A DNA stretch of 26,529 nt from CAIZQW01 sp037133395. Its GTDB lineage: Bacteria; Verrucomicrobiota; Kiritimatiellia; RFP12; UBA1067. The notes below the pieces were generated by a model. The model saw only the letters and a program-made list of their open reading frames with translations, was not told the DNA's origin and searched no databases. Location: the NCBI GenBank assembly GCA_037133395.1, contig JBAXOG010000062.1, positions 1 to 26,529 of the forward strand, in the 5' to 3' direction. The position numbers and the translations under genes are program-made. Positions 22,269-26,529 of this stretch are shown here, piece after piece (the first letter of the stretch is position 1; every line of letters begins with the position of its first letter).

Positions 22269-22967
22269 ATGAAAGCCTACCTCTTCATCCTTGGATCCCG
22301 CGACCAGCTCACACAGGGAAGTTCTGCGAAGCTGGCATCCGCTGCTGGCATTGCGACTGCGGATCTCGTGATCGTGGACAATCTTGCCGAACGTGCCGTC
22401 TCAAATGACCCGTCGCTTTTGTCTTTATTTGATGCACCGATGGAATACATCGCAGGCGCCTCTCGTCCACGCGCAGCGCAAGCTCTACTCTCCTTCGCAA
22501 GGGTTGACATCTATGCAAAGCGTATCACCTGGGAGACCTTGTCCTCTAGCGAGCAGGCTCTAAAGGACGAATACGGTGTGCCGTGGTTTCCCGTAATCGA
22601 CCGCTCGCGCTGTACGGGTTGTGGAACTTGTGCGGATTATTGCCTTTTTTCGGTCTACACGACAGACCCTCAGCGTGAAGCTCCTGAGCGCATTCGCGTG
22701 TGCGCACCCTTAAACTGCAAGACCGGATGTCCTGCGTGTTCACGTCTCTGTCCGACAGGCGCGCTCATCTTCCCTTTCTGTGCAGATGCCACGCTCAACG
22801 GAAGCATTGAAAACCCGCAACCGCGCACAAAGGAAGATGCGCTTGAATCGCTGGGCGCTGATCCGCACAAGGTGCTTGCTGAACGCCGCGCAAAGAGACG
22901 GCTCATCGATCCTGAAAAATTTCAGCAAGCGGAAAAAGACCGCATTCTTTATTCTGGTGTCTTGTGA
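22269..22967 (+). CDS. Two-cluster [4Fe-4S] ferredoxin-domain protein of unknown function
   Basis: A 232-residue, probably cytosolic protein. Residues 1 to about 110 have no motif I recognise. Then comes WFPVIDRSRCTGCGTCADYC, a CxxCxxCxxxC cluster site without the usual following proline, and a second site in CKTGCPACSRLCPTGAL (Cx3CxxCxxxCP), with further cysteines (VCAPLNC, FPFC). The C-terminal 60 residues are charged and hydrophilic. The mix suggests an electron carrier or a scaffold for an unknown redox enzyme. It lies 7 bases after the MraY-family gene and 20 before the sugar dehydratase, in the same operon. Whether it serves the sugar pathway or only shares the transcript is unknown. 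Confidence 0.8.
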   Translation: MKAYLFILGSRDQLTQGSSAKLASAAGIATADLVIVDNLAERAVSNDPSLLSLFDAPMEYIAGASRPRAAQALLSFARVDIYAKRITWETLSSSEQALKDEYGVPWFPVIDRSRCTGCGTCADYCLFSVYTTDPQREAPERIRVCAPLNCKTGCPACSRLCPTGALIFPFCADATLNGSIENPQPRTKEDALESLGADPHKVLAERRAKRRLIDPEKFQQAEKDRILYSGVL

Positions 22968-22987
22968 TACATTCCAAAGGAGTTGCC

Positions 22988-24214
22988 ATGAACATGGATT
23001 TTGATCTGAACCGCTTCATCCAGCAGAAGGTAACACGCCGCGAGAAAAGTTTGCTAGCGGCGGATTTCGCGCGCTATGATGCTGAACTTCATCATCGGAT
23101 TGACAACAAGCGCGTGCTTGTCATCGGTGGCGCAGGTTCCATCGGCTCGCACTATATCAAGGCGCTCCTGCGGTTTAACATTGCTTCGCTCTGCGTCGTC
23201 GATATCAACGAAAACGGACTCACGGAACTGGTGCGCGACTTGCGCAGCGCAGGTTGCTACACTATCCCAAAAGATTTTATCACCTACCCCGTTAATTTTG
23301 GGGATCGCGTATTTGAAAAACTTTTCCGTGCGCAAGGCCCCTTTGACATCGTTGCGAACTTCGCTGCGCATAAGCATGTGCGAAGCGAAAAAGATATTTT
23401 TTCCATTGAAGCCATGATGGAAAATAATCTCCTACGCGCACGCGGACTGCTCGATCTGCTGATGGAAAAACCGCCACAGCACTTCTTCTGTGTTTCAACA
23501 GACAAGGCCGCTAACCCTGTAAACATCATGGGCGCGAGCAAGAAGCTTATGGAAGAGCTCATCATGGCCTATGCGGATCGGTTGCCGGTGAAGACTGCGC
23601 GTTTTGCAAACGTTGCCTTTTCAAACGGAAGCTTACCCGTGGGCTTCCTCGACCGCCTCAACAAACATCAGCCGTGGTCATGTCCGCTGGGCATTCGGCG
23701 CTTCTTTGTCTCGCCGATCGAATCCGGCGAACTCTGCCTGATGGCCTCCATCATGGGTCAAAGCGGCGACATCGTCTATCCTAAGCTAGACGAAGCGCGT
23801 GACATGATCCCCTTTGACCAAGTGGCCATCGACTTGCTCCAGGCGCGGGGCATGGAACCGGACCCCTGCTCATCCGAAGAGGAAGCGCGTGCCAAATGTC
23901 GAGCATTGTCCACATCCTCTTCGCCCCAAAAATGGCCCGTCTACTTCTTCGCCTCCGACACGAGCGGCGAGAAGACCTTCGAGGAGTTCTTTGTGCCAGG
24001 GGAAACCCTGGACACTACGACCTTTGTCAATCTAGGCGTGGTCAAGAATGCGCCGCGCAGAAAGCTGGCTGAAATCGATACAATCTTCAACGCCCTGCGT
24101 GCCTCCTTCGCCAAACCTCACGTCAGCAAAACAGACATCGTCGAGGTCCTCAAAGACTACCTTCCCAACTTCTCTCACATCGAGACCGGCAAATCCCTCG
24201 ACCAGAAGATGTAA
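22988..24214 (+). CDS. CapD/PglF-type UDP-N-acetylhexosamine 4,6-dehydratase
   Basis: A 408-residue soluble nucleotide-sugar dehydratase of the extended SDR family. It has the NAD-binding loop VLVIGGAGSIGSHYIK near residue 44, VVDINENGL, FAAHKHVRSEKD, the segment FCVSTDKAANPVNIMGASKK and RFANVAFSNGSLPVGFLDRL. In this family the SDR tyrosine is replaced by Met in the MxxxK arrangement (here MGASK), which is seen. The likely product is a 4-keto-6-deoxy sugar for glycans or O-antigen-like polymers. The ATG at 22988 is chosen because AAAGGAG lies 5 bases before it; the longer frame adds eight residues only. N-terminal membrane helices as in WbpM are absent. Last gene of the mcsA operon. Confidence 0.88.
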   Translation: MNMDFDLNRFIQQKVTRREKSLLAADFARYDAELHHRIDNKRVLVIGGAGSIGSHYIKALLRFNIASLCVVDINENGLTELVRDLRSAGCYTIPKDFITYPVNFGDRVFEKLFRAQGPFDIVANFAAHKHVRSEKDIFSIEAMMENNLLRARGLLDLLMEKPPQHFFCVSTDKAANPVNIMGASKKLMEELIMAYADRLPVKTARFANVAFSNGSLPVGFLDRLNKHQPWSCPLGIRRFFVSPIESGELCLMASIMGQSGDIVYPKLDEARDMIPFDQVAIDLLQARGMEPDPCSSEEEARAKCRALSTSSSPQKWPVYFFASDTSGEKTFEEFFVPGETLDTTTFVNLGVVKNAPRRKLAEIDTIFNALRASFAKPHVSKTDIVEVLKDYLPNFSHIETGKSLDQKM

Positions 24215-24245
24215 AACTGATCGACTCAAACAACATCTCTTTTTG

Positions 24246-24271
24246 AGCCAATCAGAGATGTATGATTGGCT
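24246..24271. other. Hairpin after the mcsA operon
   Basis: AGCCAATCA (24246-24254) and TGATTGGCT (24263-24271) form a perfect 9-bp stem with an 8-base loop, about 30 bases after the last gene of the operon. The T-run that a rho-independent terminator needs is missing on the plus strand; it may end transcription weakly or protect the 3' end. Confidence 0.4.
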
Positions 24272-24371
24272 TGTGTTTCATAGATTGAATAAAAGAACCT
24301 TGTTTTTCACATTATTACCGAACGTTTTTCTGTCGAGCTGACACTCACTGGATAGACAAACCATTCAGCTA

Positions 24372-24399
24372 TTGAAAAATAGGGATGGGTTCATAACAT
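24372..24399 (+). promoter_or_regulatory. Putative promoter of the secretin-like/sigma operon
   Basis: TTGAAA (24372-24377), 16 bases, TAACAT (24394-24399). The start point would be near 24406, immediately before the AAGGAG (24410-24415) of the first gene. The rest of the gap from 24215 is AT-rich and holds only the hairpin at 24246-24271. Confidence 0.4.
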
Positions 24400-24419
24400 C
24401 AAACCCAACAAGGAGTTTC

Positions 24420-25403
24420 ATGAACGTATTCAGCAATCGAGTAACCTTAATTGTACTACTCGGCTTTACTGCGAGCCTCTGCAGAGCCGTTGAACCCGTG
24501 GCTACAGACAGACCTGCGCCCAGCCATGAAAGCTTTACATCGTCTCAGATCGATTTGGAGTTTCGTCTGATCGAAGCGCCTAAAACAATTTTCGACGCTG
24601 TGTTTGGACAGAAAAAAGGGGAGACCTTCTCAGGCGAAGTGCCAGAGACAACGCTTCGGACGTTATTAGAAACAAAGGAGGCGGATATTTTGTCCGCGCC
24701 TCGCATCTGTACACTAGAAGGACAGACTGCTCAAATCAAGATCGCCAATGAAATCCAGTATGCTTCTGGTTTTCGTTTCAATGCAACAAACGGTCTTTAT
24801 GAACTGGAGAATAAAAAGATGGATCTCGGGATTTTTGTCACCGTCGTGGCAACACCCTACCCGTATGACCCTGAACGTCTACACGGCGCGGCAGAAATCT
24901 CCTATTCTCGGCTCCTCAAGATGCAGGAGCAAACCTTCACGCCCCAAGGAACAGAAAAAAACTTGATCTTGCAAAATCCGACGATTTCAACCACCTCTTT
25001 GACGGCAGCCTTTGATATTCAGAGCGGCAAAACGATCGTATTAGGAAGACTCGACAGCGATGAAGGAACGGTTCCTCCGAAACAAACATATATCCTGCTC
25101 AAGGCGAATGTCGTTGCCTCCGAAGAAAGTGCGCTCATCGCTAAACTCAAGAAAAAAACCTTCAGCGCGTGTTTGAAAAACGCCCCCCTTTCAGAGGCCA
25201 TGGTTCTTCTAAACAAGCAAGCAGAACCCTTAACGATCAGTTTTTCCTATATACGACCAGCAGGCGATGCCGCGAACAAGGAGAATCTAATCACCCTTTC
25301 CCTAAACAAGGTTACCCTCTACGATGCCGTCCGATTAATCGCCAACATCGCAGGAGCCTCCATCCGTATCCAGGGAAACACTGTGTTATTTATCTCAAAG
25401 TAG
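24420..25403 (+). CDS. Secretin-like exported protein with C-terminal STN-like domain
   Basis: A 327-residue protein starting at the ATG preceded by AAGGAG. Residues 1-23 are a signal peptide (VTLIVLLGFTASLCRA). The middle (about 75-230) resembles the C-terminal beta domain of secretins: EADILSAPRICTLEGQTAQI, MDLGIFVTVVATPYPY, NPTISTTSLTAAF and GKTIVLGRLDSDE. The last 85 residues look like an STN/secretin N-domain (CLKNAPLSEAMVLLNKQ, LITLSLNKVTLYDAVRLI, IRIQGNTVLFIS). In ordinary secretins the STN-type domain is at the N-terminus, so the order is reversed. At 327 residues it is far too short for a full outer-membrane secretin. Followed 4 bases later by an ECF sigma factor gene. Function unknown; a periplasmic sensor is possible. 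Confidence 0.7.
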   Translation: MNVFSNRVTLIVLLGFTASLCRAVEPVATDRPAPSHESFTSSQIDLEFRLIEAPKTIFDAVFGQKKGETFSGEVPETTLRTLLETKEADILSAPRICTLEGQTAQIKIANEIQYASGFRFNATNGLYELENKKMDLGIFVTVVATPYPYDPERLHGAAEISYSRLLKMQEQTFTPQGTEKNLILQNPTISTTSLTAAFDIQSGKTIVLGRLDSDEGTVPPKQTYILLKANVVASEESALIAKLKKKTFSACLKNAPLSEAMVLLNKQAEPLTISFSYIRPAGDAANKENLITLSLNKVTLYDAVRLIANIAGASIRIQGNTVLFISK

Positions 25404-25407
25404 CGCC

Positions 25408-25935
25408 ATGTCCATGGACACCACATCCTTTGAGGCATGGGTCAACCAGTATCGGACGCGGATTTATCGGGCTGCTTGCCTGCTTCTGGATAATCCGCAC
25501 GATGCTGAAGATATCACGCAACAGGTATTCATGGAAGCCTGGCGAGGAGGCTCACAATTCAAAGGACGTTCGGATCCCTTTACCTGGCTTTATACTATCC
25601 TGAGAAGAGCGTGCGCCCGTCATCGTCGGCGACACTGGTGGAGAATCTTCGGCCAGCAGACAGAATCCTATGAAACACTCCTTGCCCAGTCACCAGCAAT
25701 CACGCCAGCTCCCTGCGAGGAGAGTAGCTTGGCAGATGATATCCGAACGGTGCGACTGATCCTTCGCGAGCTGTCGACTGCACTCCGAGAGGTACTTATC
25801 CTTCGATATGTGGAATTCTACACAGTCTCCGAAATCAGCCATCTGCTGAAGATCCCTGAAGGCACGGTCAAGTCACGAATCCACTATGCATTGAAGGTTG
25901 CCGCGCATCACTGGCCCAAGGAGGAAAAACCATGA
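25408..25935 (+). CDS. ECF-type RNA polymerase sigma factor
   Basis: A 175-residue sigma factor with region 2 (WVNQYRTRIYRAACLLLDN, then DAEDITQQVFMEAWRGG and the -10-reading FTWLYTILRRACARHRRR) and region 4 (LSTALREVLILRYVEFYT, VSEISHLLKIPEGTVKSRI). No region 1.1 or 3, as expected for the extracytoplasmic-function class. It starts 4 bases after the secretin-like gene and its stop overlaps the start of a small membrane-protein gene (ATGA), the common arrangement for a sigma/anti-sigma pair. Promoter targets are unknown; the operon may be autoregulated. Confidence 0.93.
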   Translation: MSMDTTSFEAWVNQYRTRIYRAACLLLDNPHDAEDITQQVFMEAWRGGSQFKGRSDPFTWLYTILRRACARHRRRHWWRIFGQQTESYETLLAQSPAITPAPCEESSLADDIRTVRLILRELSTALREVLILRYVEFYTVSEISHLLKIPEGTVKSRIHYALKVAAHHWPKEEKP

Positions 25936-26309
25936 ACACTCGAGTGTCAGAAGAAGAGCAAGAGCAGACCGAAAACCGTTTAGCAAAAGCACTCATGGCT
26001 GTAGCATTTTTCTATGAACAGCAAGAGCCTGCTTCGCTCAAAAAAACCTGTCAGGCCGTCCGCCTCCCCGAACACATGCGGACTAGAATCTATCAACCCC
26101 TGAGATGGGCTGCAGCCGTAGCTGTCGCTGGTGCCACTCTTGTGTGGCCACTCTATCTCCAACGAAAAGATAAACCCACTCAACTCGATTTCCTGAACCG
26201 CCCCTGCTCAGTCTCGCCCTTGATCGACCGGGCGGCTCTTTACGCCGCACTGCCCGTCATCCCCCCTCCACCGCATCTCGTTCCTACGCCCGTAAGCGAA
26301 CATCGCTGA
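25932..26309 (+). CDS. Single-pass membrane protein, putative anti-sigma factor
   Basis: A 125-residue protein overlapping the sigma gene by ATGA. The N-terminal 57 residues are cytoplasmic, rich in Glu/Gln at the start, and contain a helical region. One membrane helix follows at about 58-75 (LRWAAAVAVAGATLVWPLYL). The remaining 50 residues face the periplasm and are proline-rich (VIPPPPHLVPTPV). It lacks a recognisable zinc-binding HxxxCxxC anti-sigma motif and the FecR domain. The anti-sigma role rests on position and topology only; an alternative is a short sigma-associated protein of other function. Confidence 0.6.
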   Translation: MNTRVSEEEQEQTENRLAKALMAVAFFYEQQEPASLKKTCQAVRLPEHMRTRIYQPLRWAAAVAVAGATLVWPLYLQRKDKPTQLDFLNRPCSVSPLIDRAALYAALPVIPPPPHLVPTPVSEHR

Positions 26310-26529
26310 TGCATTACGGGATCCGTGCTTTGAGGATGGGCTCGACCCGGCAATCTTTGTTGATGTCGTAGAAATAAATTACTGACCGCTTTTGAACGCT
26401 TCTCGCCCACGTGGGTCAACCAAGAAAATAACCAGAAAAACATCATAGACAGATGCGGGAGGGCATGATATCATTTCACTAGCATCCCATAGGGGATGAA
26501 AACAGGCACTCCGCCCCCTTTCCCCCATT
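26310..26529. other. Right-end intergenic region with short palindromes
   Basis: No convincing gene on either strand. Three perfect dyads are present: CCCACGTGGG (26406-26415), ATGATATCAT (26465-26474) and CATCCC/GGGATG (26483-26488 and 26493-26498, 4-base loop). They may belong to the control region of a gene beyond the window. Confidence 0.4.

Noticed and set aside
24246..24271. Rho-independent terminator of the mcsA operon
   Set aside because: The stem is good but no T-run follows on the plus strand, so it is recorded only as a hairpin.
26240..26446. 68-residue minus-strand frame at the right end
   Set aside because: Overlaps the end of the membrane-protein gene on the other strand, with a glycine-rich nonsense-like tail and no ribosome site.
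1..26529. CRISPR array, insertion sequence, prophage or integration site
   Set aside because: No regularly spaced repeats, transposase or integrase; the region after tRNA-Cys shows no repeat of the tRNA 3' end, so no attachment site is supported.

Overview
The window reads as a chromosomal segment of a moderate-GC, Gram-negative-type bacterium. An RND efflux pump with its membrane-fusion protein, a secretin-like exported protein and a predicted Tat-exported rubrerythrin all imply a periplasm. Two rubrerythrins, a ferritin and a PerR-type regulator point to an anaerobe or microaerophile. McsA/McsB outside an obvious Firmicutes setting, a tiny arginine/lysine-rich protein beside tRNA-Cys and the many ECF/secretin-type features make a PVC-superphylum bacterium (Kiritimatiellota, Lentisphaerota or Verrucomicrobiota) my best guess. 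That placement is inference only. No phage, transposase, CRISPR array or rRNA was seen.

Layout, left to right. (1) 8-2368 (+): malate dehydrogenase and a short malic enzyme, a malate/pyruvate/NAD(P)H module, ending in a GGGTTC-rich inverted repeat. (2) 2452-6247 (-): trpE, a trpG-trpD fusion and trpC, driven by a well-formed promoter whose -10 and spacer are covered by inverted repeats. (3) 6395-14493 (-): a tightly coupled five-gene operon, read in order: a four-domain CoA-disulfide reductase/rhodanese/TusA/DsrE2 protein, an ArsP_1-type (SO_0444-like) permease, an RND pump, its membrane-fusion protein, and an ArsR-family regulator. Two of the junctions are ATGA overlaps. It has its own promoter with an AT-rich dyad in the spacer. 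(4) 14494-14812: a divergent control region with a 36-bp perfect palindrome and a PerR-box-like site. (5) 14813-17519 (+): reverse rubrerythrin, ferritin, PerR, a Tat-signal rubrerythrin and a ferric-reductase-like diheme membrane protein, together a peroxide/iron defence cluster.

(6) 17528-19059 (-): protein-L-isoaspartate methyltransferase followed by a radical SAM protein. (7) 19180-19448 (+): a compact transcription unit holding a 31-residue basic protein gene, tRNA-Cys(GCA) and a textbook terminator. (8) 19512-24214 (+): mcsA, mcsB, a divergent MraY-family transferase, a two-cluster ferredoxin-like protein and a CapD/PglF-type nucleotide-sugar 4,6-dehydratase, closely packed like an operon that links protein-arginine phosphorylation to envelope sugar chemistry. 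(9) 24420-26309 (+): a secretin-like exported protein with its STN-like domain at the C-terminus, an ECF sigma factor and a single-pass membrane protein that may be its anti-sigma factor.

The strongest candidates for something undescribed are the five-gene sulfur-transfer/efflux operon (3), the exported rubrerythrin plus diheme protein pair in (5), and the secretin/STN-sigma-anti-sigma module (9).
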